A stretch of DNA of 64,000 nucleotides from Nocardia mangyaensis (GTDB taxonomy: Bacteria > Actinomycetota > Actinomycetes > Mycobacteriales > Mycobacteriaceae). Under the pieces are notes generated by a model. It had not been told where the DNA came from. It was given only the letters and a program-made list of their open reading frames with translations, and did not search any database. Position numbers and translations under genes: made by a program. The DNA is taken from contig NZ_CP018082.1 in assembly GCF_001886715.1 (NCBI RefSeq), forward strand, positions 5,890,001 to 5,954,000, in the 5' to 3' direction. The stretch's first letter is position 1; every line of letters begins with the position of its first letter. Below are positions 29,213-39,000 of this stretch, piece after piece.

Positions 29213-30720
29213 CAGATCGCCCTCATCGCCGCGTAAATGCCCATGATCCAGAACGCGAGAACCGGCACGATCAGCAAGAGCAGGTATTCGAACAGGTCGG
29301 TGATCCGCCGGGTGACCGGGGACAGCCGGACATTCGGCAGCCGAACCGCCGCGAAACACCCCAGCACCGCCGCGAGAAGCAGCAGCGCCACGATCAGCAA
29401 CCGAACGCCAGGGGTCTGATGCACCCCGACCAGCACGATTGCCAGGCCGGTGGCCGTCACCACCGATCCGGTCACCAGGGCGAGGGCCTGCACCCGATCC
29501 GGATACCAGCGGGCCCGCAGGATCAGGATGCCCGTCACCGCCACCGCGAGGACGATCTCGCGGATCTTGCCGGGGTGCATGGCCGCTGTCAGCACCGTGG
29601 CGACCGACAGCGCGAGCGACAGCGCGACGACCAGCCCGCGCAAACTCGTCACCGCGAGCCGGGCCCGTGATTCGAAGGTGGCCTCGGTGCTCCGGCGTTG
29701 TGGGTCGTCCGGCGCGCCCTCGGTGCCGGATTCGGCGTCGAAGATGTCGGTGAGTGACGCCGGCGCCACCTCGTTGCCGGGGTCGGGCAGGTCGGGTGGC
29801 CGAATCCGAGCGATCACCACCGCTATCCGCGGCGCCGACGCCAGCAGGATCACGATGCCGAGCACCACTCCGGCCGCCACCTGACTCGGTGACAGCGCCA
29901 GATAGGTCGCGGGCAGTGCCGCGACCGCGACGACGATCCCGAGCGCGGCCGCCGACATCAGCGTCGCGATGCCCACCCGCGTCACGCGCATCATGGTCGC
30001 GGCGGCGACCGCCGACACCACGGCGCCCGCCGCGAGATTGGCCGCGGTGAATCGGCCGACCTCGTCGTATTCCCCCGGCACCAGCATGGCACCGCCGGCG
30101 AACAGCAACACCAGCGCGGCCAGCGCCGACCCCAGACAGGCTCTCGGCGCGGCGAACCGCTGGCCGGCGACGACCGCGGCCCCCCAGAACACCGCGCCGA
30201 GCACCAGCGCGGGTACCGCACACCACAGGATGGAACCGCTCTGCAACCACGACCAGGCCAGCATGCCCGCGGTCGCCGCCGCACCGGCCACCAGGACACC
30301 GAAGCCGACCACCGCCGACGTCCCCGCGTCGTACTCGGCGAACTCGCGCTCGTTGATCAGGGCCAGCGCATCGGTGATGTCCTCGACGATCGGCCGGAAC
30401 ACCTCCGCGGACTCGACCGGCGTCAGTACCAGCACCGCACCGTCGGCGACGTCGTGGTCGGCGAGGCTGCGCCAGCGCGGAATCGGTGGCTGTCCTGGCC
30501 TGGCCAGGCTCCACTGGCCGACCGGCGCGGTGAAGTCGACGGTGTCGTCCTCGATCGCCGCGGCCAATACCTCGAGCAGATCGTCGATGAATGTCTCCAC
30601 CGCGAACTTGGTGGGCACCACGGCGTCCACCTGGTAGGTGGCCACCATGATCGCCACCCGGGCCCGGTCCACTTCCGCGGAGGTCGCCGCTTCCGCGGCC
30701 GGTGCGGCAACAGCGGTCAT
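29212..30720 (-). CDS. eccD: ESX membrane complex protein EccD
   Basis: 502 residues. The N-terminal ubiquitin-like domain occupies roughly 20-105 (VAIMVATYQVDAVVPTKFAV). About eleven membrane helices follow, beginning SAVVGFGVLVAGAAATAGML. EccD dimers form the barrel of the ESX membrane complex. A cytosolic loop between helices 6 and 7 is acidic (IFDAESGTEGAPDDPQRRST). Length and position are standard. It overlaps espI by four bases upstream and mycP by one base downstream, consistent with tight translational coupling. Confidence 0.92.
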   Translation of the reverse strand: MTAVAAPAAEAATSAEVDRARVAIMVATYQVDAVVPTKFAVETFIDDLLEVLAAAIEDDTVDFTAPVGQWSLARPGQPPIPRWRSLADHDVADGAVLVLTPVESAEVFRPIVEDITDALALINEREFAEYDAGTSAVVGFGVLVAGAAATAGMLAWSWLQSGSILWCAVPALVLGAVFWGAAVVAGQRFAAPRACLGSALAALVLLFAGGAMLVPGEYDEVGRFTAANLAAGAVVSAVAAATMMRVTRVGIATLMSAAALGIVVAVAALPATYLALSPSQVAAGVVLGIVILLASAPRIAVVIARIRPPDLPDPGNEVAPASLTDIFDAESGTEGAPDDPQRRSTEATFESRARLAVTSLRGLVVALSLALSVATVLTAAMHPGKIREIVLAVAVTGILILRARWYPDRVQALALVTGSVVTATGLAIVLVGVHQTPGVRLLIVALLLLAAVLGCFAAVRLPNVRLSPVTRRITDLFEYLLLLIVPVLAFWIMGIYAAMRAI

Positions 30721-32513
30721 CGTGCCGCCCCTCGGGAGTTGGGGAACCCGTCGGCCAGCGCCGCGGCCAGCTCCTCGAAGGCCAGCACGGAGTCGTTGTC
30801 CAGCAGTCGCAGATCAATTTCGCCGCCCTCGGCCAGGTGCGCGTCGTAGGGCAGCGTGAAGGTGGGCCGGCCCGCGGTGGCGAACAGTTGCTCGATCGCC
30901 GCCACGTCGACATTCGGCTTCACCGGATGCTGGTGCACGATGGCCACATTCGATCGGTTGACCAGGCGCTGGAGTCCGTGTGCGCCGAGCCAATTCAGTG
31001 TCGCCACCGCACCGGTCACGCCGCCCACCGTGGCGGGCGTGACGACCAGCACCGCATCGCTGCTGTTCAGCACGCCGCTGGTGGCCGAATCGAAGACACC
31101 GGTACCGCAGTCGACCAGGACCAGGTTGTAGTGCACCCTGAGGGTTTGCACGGCGGCCGTGTACTCGTCTCCGGTCAGTGCCTGGCTGGCGTCGGTCGCC
31201 CAGGGTGACGCGACCACAACCAGATTGGCGGTGTTGGTGGTGGTGTAGGCCTGCACCGCCGAGAATGCCCGCAGATCCTGGGCGTGCGCCAGGTCACGGA
31301 GGGTGATCCCGTACGGATGCCGCACGGTCCGCGTGCCCAGATCACTGAAGTCCGGATTGGCGTCGACCGCTACCACTCGGTCGTAGCGGATCGACGCGAA
31401 GGTCGACCCGAGAGTTGCTGTGGTGGTGGTCCGGCCGACGCCACCTTTCACGCTGATCACCGCGATCTGATAGGTGGCGGGAATCTGTCGCCGGATCCGA
31501 TTGCGCCGGTCCTCGGCGCGCTGCTCGGCCGGTGACAGCCCGAAGCGGAATCCCACCTTGTTCAACGCTCCGCGCACGCCGGTCGAAGCCCGCAGCGTCG
31601 CACGGTTGGTGGCTGTGATCTCAGCGAGCAGATGGGAGGCCGCCTGCGCCGAGGACATCAGCTCCACTCGGCCCGCCGGCTCCGCGTGTGTGATCGGCTC
31701 CCCGCCCATGGTGACTTCGGGTTCCAGGTACTGCCCGGCGGACCACCGAGCAACGTCGCGACCTGTGGAAGCCTCGGGGGCAGCACTCCACGTGGCCCCG
31801 GCACCGGTATCGGCGGCCGGCCGGGCTGCTGTGGTGCCTTCGGCTCGACGTTCCGGACTCGCGGTCGCGGGTGGGGCCGTACTCGGCACAGGTGCGCGCC
31901 CCGCGTCACCGGTGGTGGCAGCCGACGAGGACGCCGGAGCCGGTCTCGATGCCGGGGCGGCGGTCTGCTGCGGGGCCGCGGTCCCGGCGGGTACCCGCGG
32001 CGCAGCAGCGCCTGAATCGGGCGCGGTAGGCGACCCGGCCGCCTGCGCCGATGGTGACGGGAAGACTCCCGCCATATTCAGCGGGGCCGGTCTCGAAGGG
32101 TTCGATGGTGCCGTGGACTGGGCCGCTGGTGCGGCCTCACCGACCGCATCGAGCGAGTTCGACGACCCAGGCTGCGCGGCGGGTGCACTCGCGGTCACCG
32201 GAGTGGGCGATGCCTGAGGCGGCGCTGCTGGGCCTCCCGCACTCGACGTGGCAGGCGATGCCACAGGCGTACCGGCCCCGGGGACGCTCGCCTGTGGCGA
32301 GGCGGTCGGCGCCGTGCCCGGTTCCGTCGACTGCTCCGCGCTGCCGGAGACACTGCCCACGGGCCGAGAGGCGCCCGGTGCGGCGTGCGCCCCGGGCGCC
32401 GACGCGGAACCGTCGGGGCCGACGGCATCGGGCAACAGGTACGCGCCGTAGCCACCCAGTTGCCCTCCGGTATCGGGCCCACGTCCATTCACCGTCGGTG
32501 GTCGATTCACCAT
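30717..32513 (-). CDS. espI: EspI-like MinD/ParA ATPase with Pro/Ala-rich head
   Basis: 598 residues. The first 270 are almost pure Ala, Pro, Ser, Thr and Gly and are surely disordered. The C-terminal 270 form a MinD-type ATPase with ISVKGGVGRTTTTATLGSTF, VAVDANPDF, LVLVDCGTGVFDSATSGVL and VVTPATVGGV. In M. tuberculosis EspI links ESX-1 secretion to low ATP. The P-loop is unusual: the second, phosphate-binding Lys of KGGxGK is Arg here, so nucleotide handling may differ. Positioned between espG and eccD, as Rv3888c is in ESX-2. Confidence 0.85.
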   Translation of the reverse strand: MVNRPPTVNGRGPDTGGQLGGYGAYLLPDAVGPDGSASAPGAHAAPGASRPVGSVSGSAEQSTEPGTAPTASPQASVPGAGTPVASPATSSAGGPAAPPQASPTPVTASAPAAQPGSSNSLDAVGEAAPAAQSTAPSNPSRPAPLNMAGVFPSPSAQAAGSPTAPDSGAAAPRVPAGTAAPQQTAAPASRPAPASSSAATTGDAGRAPVPSTAPPATASPERRAEGTTAARPAADTGAGATWSAAPEASTGRDVARWSAGQYLEPEVTMGGEPITHAEPAGRVELMSSAQAASHLLAEITATNRATLRASTGVRGALNKVGFRFGLSPAEQRAEDRRNRIRRQIPATYQIAVISVKGGVGRTTTTATLGSTFASIRYDRVVAVDANPDFSDLGTRTVRHPYGITLRDLAHAQDLRAFSAVQAYTTTNTANLVVVASPWATDASQALTGDEYTAAVQTLRVHYNLVLVDCGTGVFDSATSGVLNSSDAVLVVTPATVGGVTGAVATLNWLGAHGLQRLVNRSNVAIVHQHPVKPNVDVAAIEQLFATAGRPTFTLPYDAHLAEGGEIDLRLLDNDSVLAFEELAAALADGFPNSRGAAR

Positions 32514-32562
32514 GTGCCTCTTCCTCGCACGATCATTCGTTCTCCCGAGATGCGGCCACCCC

Positions 32563-33447
32563 TCAGACCCGGCTCGTGGTGAACCAGCTCCGGCCCGGCA
32601 GCATCTCGATCAGCGCGGCGACGCCTGCTGCCACCGTCGCATCGTCGCCGGGTGCGAAGGTCGCCCATCGCTGCCCGTCGTAACCGACACCCGGCATCGC
32701 GACTACGCGACCGGCCTCCGTGTCGAACACGTTCACACACACTTCGCGCACCGCCGGCTGCACACTCAGCTCACGTACCGCCGACTCCACAGCCACCTCG
32801 TGCACCGCCCGCTCACCGTCATGGTGTTCGTAGACCACGATCTCCGCCCGGCGCAGTACCTCGTCGAACATCCGGCTCAACACACTCGCGGTCTGCGCAG
32901 CAGCGCCGAGATCCAGCAGGAGCTGTTTGCGTTCGTCCGGTCCGTCGTCCGGCTCGCCGGCGAACTCCTCCGGCGCGGCGGTCACCGGTTCGAATCGCAG
33001 CGCGGGACAAGGCCCCAATGCCGCGATCACCGCCCCGGTCACCGCACGCAGGTCTGCTTCCTCCACGAAGACCGACTGGATGACGACATGGTCGTCGTAC
33101 CGAACGGCCAGCACATGCGTCTCGCCCCGGCGAACCAACGACATCCGCAGCGTGCCCACCGGCACATCGTCGGCGCCGGTATCGGAAATCCGAGCGGCGA
33201 GTTCGACATCCGGCCGGTACAGGCACTCCAGCCAGTGCGCGACCCGCGGGTGCACGAGGCCGTCCACGAGCACACCCGCCTCGACGAGCTGCTCACGCAC
33301 AACCGCGTGCACCCGATCCCGATCCTCCACGCGATAGATGTTGGGCATCAGCGCCAGGACGACGGGATAGGAGTCGATGCCGACCAGCTGCTGAAGCAGC
33401 AGGGCGGCATCGACATTCAGGTCGACGGCTACCGGGTCCGAGTCCAC
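32563..33447 (-). CDS. espG: EspG chaperone for PE/PPE substrates
   Basis: 294 residues. EspG proteins bind the tip of the PPE partner and deliver the PE-PPE dimer to the ESX machine. Family features are the opening AALLLQQLVGIDSYPVVLAL, the central TLRMSLVRRGETHVLAVRYD and the closing VAALIEMLPGRSWFTTSRV. Sequence identity across EspG types is low, so the exact class is not assigned. GTG 33447 is used and lies 30 bases after the upstream esx stop. Position between esx and espI is standard. Confidence 0.82.
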   Translation of the reverse strand: MDSDPVAVDLNVDAALLLQQLVGIDSYPVVLALMPNIYRVEDRDRVHAVVREQLVEAGVLVDGLVHPRVAHWLECLYRPDVELAARISDTGADDVPVGTLRMSLVRRGETHVLAVRYDDHVVIQSVFVEEADLRAVTGAVIAALGPCPALRFEPVTAAPEEFAGEPDDGPDERKQLLLDLGAAAQTASVLSRMFDEVLRRAEIVVYEHHDGERAVHEVAVESAVRELSVQPAVREVCVNVFDTEAGRVVAMPGVGYDGQRWATFAPGDDATVAAGVAALIEMLPGRSWFTTSRV

Positions 33448-33477
33448 ACCGCCACCCGGTGGTCGAAGCCATCGCGA

Positions 33478-33786
33478 CTAGATGCCGATGGCAAGGAACC
33501 TCGACCCAGCATCTTTGTCGGTGGTGTTCATCAGGCCCTGCGCGCCCGATGTCGTCAAAATCGCCGTCTTCAACGACTGCAGAGCCGCGTTGTACGCCCC
33601 GATCTTTCGGAGGAGAAGATCGATCTGCGGATGCCAACCGTTCTCCGCCGCCTCACCGGTGAAGGAACCCTTGAGGCCGTTTTCGAGACTGACCAGGCTC
33701 TGATTGTTCTCCTCGATCGCGCCCACGATTTGCTGAAACGTCAACGTACTCGTGTCGACGGCATGATAGTTGTATGTCATCGCCAT
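33478..33786 (-). CDS. WXG100-family Esx protein (FTG in place of WxG)
   Basis: 102 residues forming two helices with a turn. The turn reads GLKGSFTGEAAENGWHPQID, so Phe replaces the family Trp. The C-terminal tail (DKDAGSRFLAIGI) lacks a Y-x-x-x-D/E export motif. ATG 33786 is eight bases after AGAGGT. It pairs by position with the next Esx protein (33846) and would be secreted as a heterodimer. Size, place and helical pattern make the identification firm despite the missing Trp. Confidence 0.85.
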   Translation of the reverse strand: MAMTYNYHAVDTSTLTFQQIVGAIEENNQSLVSLENGLKGSFTGEAAENGWHPQIDLLLRKIGAYNAALQSLKTAILTTSGAQGLMNTTDKDAGSRFLAIGI

Positions 33787-33845
33787 GACAATCGACCTCT
33801 CATATCTCTCATTCGGAAGGTATTGATTTCAGGTGGAATTCGTTG

Positions 33846-34205
33846 TCAGAAGTTGGTATTTACCGGACCGGCGGGAGGCGCGACATCCACCACGCCGTTC
33901 GTGCCGAGCGAAGCCGCATTCCGAACCTGGGCGGCCCCCTCCATGTCGCTCACGTCGATCTTGATGCCGGTATCCTGCAGTGTGGTAATGATCTCCTGCA
34001 GTTTCACCGCCAGATCCGCGCCTTTGGAGTGGGCGTTCGTCATGGCTTCCCGCACGGCCGCACCAGCTCCAGGACTGACGATCGCCGCCGCCAACTCATC
34101 CTGCACACCGAGCAACGCCTTCAGATAGCCTTCGTGATTTCCCTGCAAGGCCATTGCACTCCTGGCGGCGGGAATCAATACATCGGGGTCAGCATTAAGT
34201 GCCAT
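33846..34205 (-). CDS. WXG100-family Esx protein, partner subunit, lacking WxG
   Basis: 119 residues of helix-turn-helix form: IPAARSAMALQGNHEGYLKA, turn AIVSPGAGAAV, then TNAHSKGADLAVKLQEIITT. No Trp is present at all, and the turn is SPG. The C-terminus (VDVAPPAGPVNTNF) is Pro-rich and disordered. No Y-x-x-x-D/E motif is visible. The start has GGAAGGAAAA-type spacing. In a standard pair at least one partner carries the export motif, so export may depend on the neighbouring PE-PPE pair. Confidence 0.82.
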   Translation of the reverse strand: MALNADPDVLIPAARSAMALQGNHEGYLKALLGVQDELAAAIVSPGAGAAVREAMTNAHSKGADLAVKLQEIITTLQDTGIKIDVSDMEGAAQVRNAASLGTNGVVDVAPPAGPVNTNF

Positions 34206-34219
34206 TTTGTTTTCCTTCC

Positions 34220-35608
34220 TCAGTTACTTCCCACTAGGCCACGGTGTACGTCACCGGGAACGCCCTCGTGTGACGAGTTGGCCTCGTCGTCGACGAACTC
34301 GATGACGCCGATCACGGGTGGCTTTTCGAGGACTGGCACCTCCTGGGGTTCTCCCGGGACGAATACCTTGCTCGATTTCTTCTCGTCGTCACGACGACGA
34401 CGCATTCGGGCGGTGGGCGCGCTCACCCCACGGCGTGGCGCACTACGGGAAGCCGGGGCGCCGCTCGATGCACCGGCCGGTGTTGCGCCGAAGGCGGTGC
34501 CGACTCCGGCCGGCCAATTCGGTGGCATCCGAAACCCGGTCGCCGCCCCCGAGATGGCACCGAGGCCGCCCCGAACGAATCCCATCGCCACCATGCTGCC
34601 CGCGCCGCCGTTCAGCCCGGCCAACGTGGTCGATTCCATCGAGGTTCCGGGGAAGCCGAACTGCTCCGCCGAGCCGCCACCGAACTCCGAGACTCCCGGG
34701 TCGGCCAGCTGGTCCGGCATCGACGACATCGCCTGTTCGGTGTTGGGGGTACCCGGCTCGACCTCCGAGATCGGCCGCGTGGGTTCTTGCGGCGACTCAC
34801 CGGAACTCGGCGAAGACTCGGTCGATTGGCCTCCCGTGGTGCCGGTGTCACCACCCGGTCCACGAGCGGCATCACCACCGGTGCGGCCATCACCACCTCC
34901 CGTTGGGGAACCTCCGCCCCAGTTGGCCGGGTCACTACCGGAACCGAAGGCCGTGGTCATCGGGGCGACGTTCAGCCCGGTGGTCGGCGCCGGGACGACA
35001 GCTATCGGAGATGAACCAACCAGACCGGGGCCACCGACAATCGGTGGCGCCACTTTCGGCGGCGGCAGCGAACTCGTCAGCGCCTGAGCGCTGTTCGCAT
35101 AGGTGGTCATGACGTTGGCGGCGTGTGGCCACAGTACGAAGAGATAGAAGGTCTCCAAAGCCGCCGCGGTGCCGGCTGTCGGCAGCGTGGCCGCCCCCAA
35201 GAGACTGGCCGCCTTCAAACTCTCGATCAACGCTCTGAGCGCGAAAATGGGCGGTGGGGGCGGCATCGTCCCCAGTGCCGCCGAATACGAGGCGGCGACC
35301 CCGGCTGCACGCGCCGACACTTCGGTGGCCACCCAAGCCTGTTCCTGCAACCAGACCGCGTGCGAACGAAACGCTTTCGACGCGGCATCCGCCGATGGTC
35401 CGGTCCACGAGATCGACATGGCGTTCATCGCCGATTGGGAAGTGGCGGCGGCAGCCGAGAGCGCGGCGGCAGCCTGTCCGTATCCGGTGGCCGTCGCCAT
35501 CATCGGCCCCGGCCCTGGTCCGGAATACAGCATCGACGAATTGATCTCCGGCGGAAGCGCGGCAAAGATCAGTGACCCCAGCGGGCCCAGCGGCGGCAGA
35601 CGGAACAC
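34220..35608 (-). CDS. PPE: PPE-family ESX substrate
   Basis: 462 residues. The PPE motif is in FAALPPEINSSMLYSGPGPG (15-34) and the WxG turn in MSISWTGPSADAASKAF. The N-terminal 180 residues form the family helical bundle that binds PE and EspG. The C-terminal half is Gly/Ser/Pro-rich and disordered, with basic APRRGVSAPTARMRRRRDD near the end. GTG 35608 begins nine bases after the PE stop. PE and PPE are made together and exported as a dimer; the signal is in the PE partner. Confidence 0.9.
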   Translation of the reverse strand: MFRLPPLGPLGSLIFAALPPEINSSMLYSGPGPGPMMATATGYGQAAAALSAAAATSQSAMNAMSISWTGPSADAASKAFRSHAVWLQEQAWVATEVSARAAGVAASYSAALGTMPPPPPIFALRALIESLKAASLLGAATLPTAGTAAALETFYLFVLWPHAANVMTTYANSAQALTSSLPPPKVAPPIVGGPGLVGSSPIAVVPAPTTGLNVAPMTTAFGSGSDPANWGGGSPTGGGDGRTGGDAARGPGGDTGTTGGQSTESSPSSGESPQEPTRPISEVEPGTPNTEQAMSSMPDQLADPGVSEFGGGSAEQFGFPGTSMESTTLAGLNGGAGSMVAMGFVRGGLGAISGAATGFRMPPNWPAGVGTAFGATPAGASSGAPASRSAPRRGVSAPTARMRRRRDDEKKSSKVFVPGEPQEVPVLEKPPVIGVIEFVDDEANSSHEGVPGDVHRGLVGSN

Positions 35609-35617
35609 GGGACTGCC

Positions 35618-35938
35618 CTATCGGCCGGTGAACACAGCGCCGTGCGGTGCTACCACCGCGCCGCCGTCGACATCCGTGGCTTGATAACTGACACCCACCG
35701 GCGCCAGTGCCTGGGCTCCGGCCAGGAGATGCCCCGTGCCGGTGCTGGTCACCGGGAAGAACTTGCCCATATAGGCGGTGAAGGCCGCCGACGCCGCAAT
35801 GGTCACCGGGTCGCCGACAGCCGGAGCAGGTGCGGCTACCGCCGCGGCGGCAGACAACGTCGCATTGAGGGCTGCTTGCGCCACAGCCAGCTCGGCACCG
35901 ATGACGGGGAGATGTTCTGGAACTACATACAGAGCCAT
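35618..35938 (-). CDS. PE: PE-family ESX substrate, first gene of the main ESX operon
   Basis: 106 residues, two helices: VVPEHLPVIGAELAVAQAAL and later strands. The T7SS export motif Y-x-x-x-D is present as VSYQATDVD near the C-terminus. The canonical Pro-Glu is in VVPEHL at residues 6-7. ATG 35938 follows AGGAG by eight bases. It opens the operon that runs to 23719; a TTCCCA-N4-TGGGAA site lies 65 bases upstream. Confidence 0.88.
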   Translation of the reverse strand: MALYVVPEHLPVIGAELAVAQAALNATLSAAAAVAAPAPAVGDPVTIAASAAFTAYMGKFFPVTSTGTGHLLAGAQALAPVGVSYQATDVDGGAVVAPHGAVFTGR

Positions 35939-36002
35939 CACTGAACTCCTACTCGACCAATGCCACCCCATTCGGAGTGGGCACAATCAGAACGTTAAGG
36001 CA

Positions 36003-36018
36003 TCCCCAGCAGTGGGGA
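36003..36018. promoter_or_regulatory. TTCCCA-N4-TGGGAA site 4, main ESX operon
   Basis: TCCCCA-GCAG-TGGGGA, a perfect palindrome in its arms and 10 of 12 matches to the consensus. It lies in the 111-base gap between eccC and PE, 65 bases before the PE start. Confidence 0.65.
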
Positions 36019-36049
36019 GAGTTCCGCAAATCTCTCACGAAATCGACTC

Positions 36050-39000
36050 TCACCCTTCCTGTTCCGGCTCCCAGGCCGCCTGCACCAGATCCTTACGCGC
36101 GTGTAACGGCTCGACGAAAATCCCGCGGCCGGGCGGCTGTTTCGCCGGTTTCACATCGCCGATCAGAATGCCGTCGAGCTTGGAGCCATCCATGACCAGG
36201 CCCGATGAATTCAGGTTCTTCATCTGGCCGAGAATGTTGTCGTACAGCGCGGAGTCGGCCTGCGCGATATTGCGCGCCGCGATGACATGCAGGCCGGTGT
36301 CGCGGCCGTCCACGATGATGTCCTTGATCGGGTCGAGGGGATTCATCATGCCGCGCTGCGCGACCATGTGGTAGTCATCGATCACCAGGAAGATCTCGGG
36401 GCCGCTCCACCAGGACCGGTCCTTGAGCTGTTGCGACGTCACCCCATCAGGCGCACGGCGGCTGCGCATCTTCGCCGCGAAGGCAGGCAACCCGTCGGCG
36501 AGATCGCGTTCGGTGGTCAGGTATCCGATCCGCTGCTCGTCGTCGATGGCGTCCATGTGCCTGCGCCGATAGTCGACCAGCAGTACCCGCGCCTGATCCG
36601 GGGTGAACTGCCGCCGAATAGATTCCAGGAACGCCGCGATCACCGTCGATTTCCCGCTCCCCGAGGAGCCGAGCACGATCATGTGCGTCGATACCCCGAA
36701 GTCGACGGATGCGACGCTCAGATCGGATTCGCGGACCCCGAACGGCACCACGAGCCGCTGCGCGAGGGTCTGCGGTGCCGGGCGCCCGGCGTGGATCTCC
36801 GACCACCCGATCTGCGACGGCAGCAACTTCACCGCGGGCGCCTTCCGGCCGGGGTAGACCCGGGACAGGTGCTCGATCGCGCCGGTCAGTCCCTCGGCGG
36901 CGGATTCGGCATCGCCGACACCGTCGATGCGGGGCAGCGCGGTCAGCATGTGCAGTGCGTCGACAGAGATGCAGCGTCCCGGCCGGTTCGGCGGGATCGC
37001 GGCGACCAGGTTGCGGTGGGAATTGAACGCGGTATCGGTGAGATCGCCGAGCCGCAGTTCCACGCGGGTCTGCAGCATGTCCTTCATCGCGGGCCGGATC
37101 GCGGCCCAGCGTGAGCTACTGATCACCAGGTGGATGCCGTAGTTCAGGCCCTGCAGGGCGAGGGCCTCCAGCGTCGGCATGTATTCGTCGTAATACGGCC
37201 CGGTGACGGTGAATCCGATGTCCCAGCCGTCGACGACCAGGAAGACGTCGCCGTGCCGATCGTGGGCAGCCAGCTCGGCCGATGTCTCCGGCGCTGCCAT
37301 CCGACGCCGGAATTCGCGCATGCTGTCGATGCCGAGTTCGGCGAACAGGGCCTGCCTGCTGGCGAGCAGATTGTTGATCAGCGCGATAGTGCGCCGGATC
37401 CGGTCCGCGTCGCGGGGCAGCGCCACCGAACCCACGTGCGGGAGATTGCGCAGGGCCGCCAGGCCACCGGAGAAGTCCAGGCAGTAGAACTGCACTTGTT
37501 CTGGGGTGTGTGTCAAGGCCGCGGACAGGATGAGGGTCTGCAGGGCAGTGGATTTGCCCGACTGCGGACCGCCGACGATGGCAGCGTGCCCGCCCGCCCC
37601 CGACAGATCCACCGACCACACGTCCTGGCGCTGCTGGCGCGGCTTGTCCACGATCGCCATCGGTACCCGCAACCCGCCCGGCTCGACGGCCGCCGTCAGC
37701 CGATCCAGGGTGGGGGGCACAGTCAAGGGCGGCAACCACATCTTGTGCGCCGGCCTGCCGTGCCCGGCCAGCTGTTGCAGCACCGTCTCCATCACGGTGA
37801 TCGGGTCGTCCTCGGGCTCCGGATCCGGGGCTGCGGGCTGCTCCGGCTCGACGACCGGCGGCCGGACGTCGGCGACCGGTGTCGCGGTGAACAGCTGCGG
37901 TGGCCGGTATCCCCCGCCGGGCCTGCGGGCCCGGTGGGGGGCGGCCGCGCCGGGCGATGCCACGGATGGCGCTGTCCAGGACTCGCCGACGTAGGCGGCC
38001 TGGAACCGTTGCAGGTCACCGGCGCCAACGCGGAGATATCCCGACCCCGGCTTCTTCGGCAGATGATAGGCGTCGGCGGTGCCGATCGCATCGCGTGAGT
38101 CGCTGGTCTGGTTCGTGCGCAGCGCCACCCGGTACGAAAGGTGTGCTTCCAGTTCACCCATCCGGTTGGAGGGCACCTTCTGTGAGGAGAGCAGCAGGTG
38201 GATGCGCAGCGACCGCCCCAGTCGGCCGATCGCCACGAACAGCTTGGCGAAGTCCGGGTACTGCTCCAGCAATTCGGCGAACTCGTCCAGAATGATGAAC
38301 AGGGTCGGCAACGGCGCCAGGTCGGCGCCCTGTTCGCGGGCCTTCTCGTAGTCGGCCACATTCGCGAAATTGCCCGCATCGCGCAAAATCCGCTGCCTGC
38401 GGGCCATTTCGCCGTTGATCACGTCCTCCATGCGGGTGACCAGGTCGGATTCTTCCTCCATATTGGTGACCACGGCCGTCACGTGCGAGAGCCGGTCGAA
38501 TCCGAGGAAGGTCGCGCCGCCCTTGAAGTCGACAAGGAGCAGGTTGAGGGTGTCGGGCGAATGGGTGGCGACGGCGGACAGCACCAGCGTGCGCAGGAAC
38601 TCGGATTTGCCGGAACCGGTGGCACCGACGCACATGCCGTGCGGGCCCATGCCTTCCTCGGCCGATTCCTTGATGTCGAGGAACACCGCCGCACCAGCCG
38701 GGTCGTAGCCGAACGGAATGCTCAGCCGGGCGCGGTCGCTGTCCCGGCGCGGCGGCCACTGCCGGTCGATGCGAATCGCCCCGGGGTCGACGATACCGAC
38801 CATCTCCTGCCATGAGGTGCCGCCGCTGGCCTGCTCGGCCGCGACGGCCTCCACCACCGAGGCCAGCCGGTACGGGGAGACGCTGCGGGCCAGTGCGGCC
38901 ATCGCGGACACCGACATCCGGTCGGCGACCCCGACCTGGCGGGTGGACCGCGCGGTCACCTCACTGATCGTCCGGTCGGCCCCCACGGTGAACCGCAACG

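Noticed and set aside
29213..30913. Upstream extension of the mycosin frame
   Set aside because: It is the shadow of eccD; the signal peptide starts at 29212 and the start overlaps the eccD stop.
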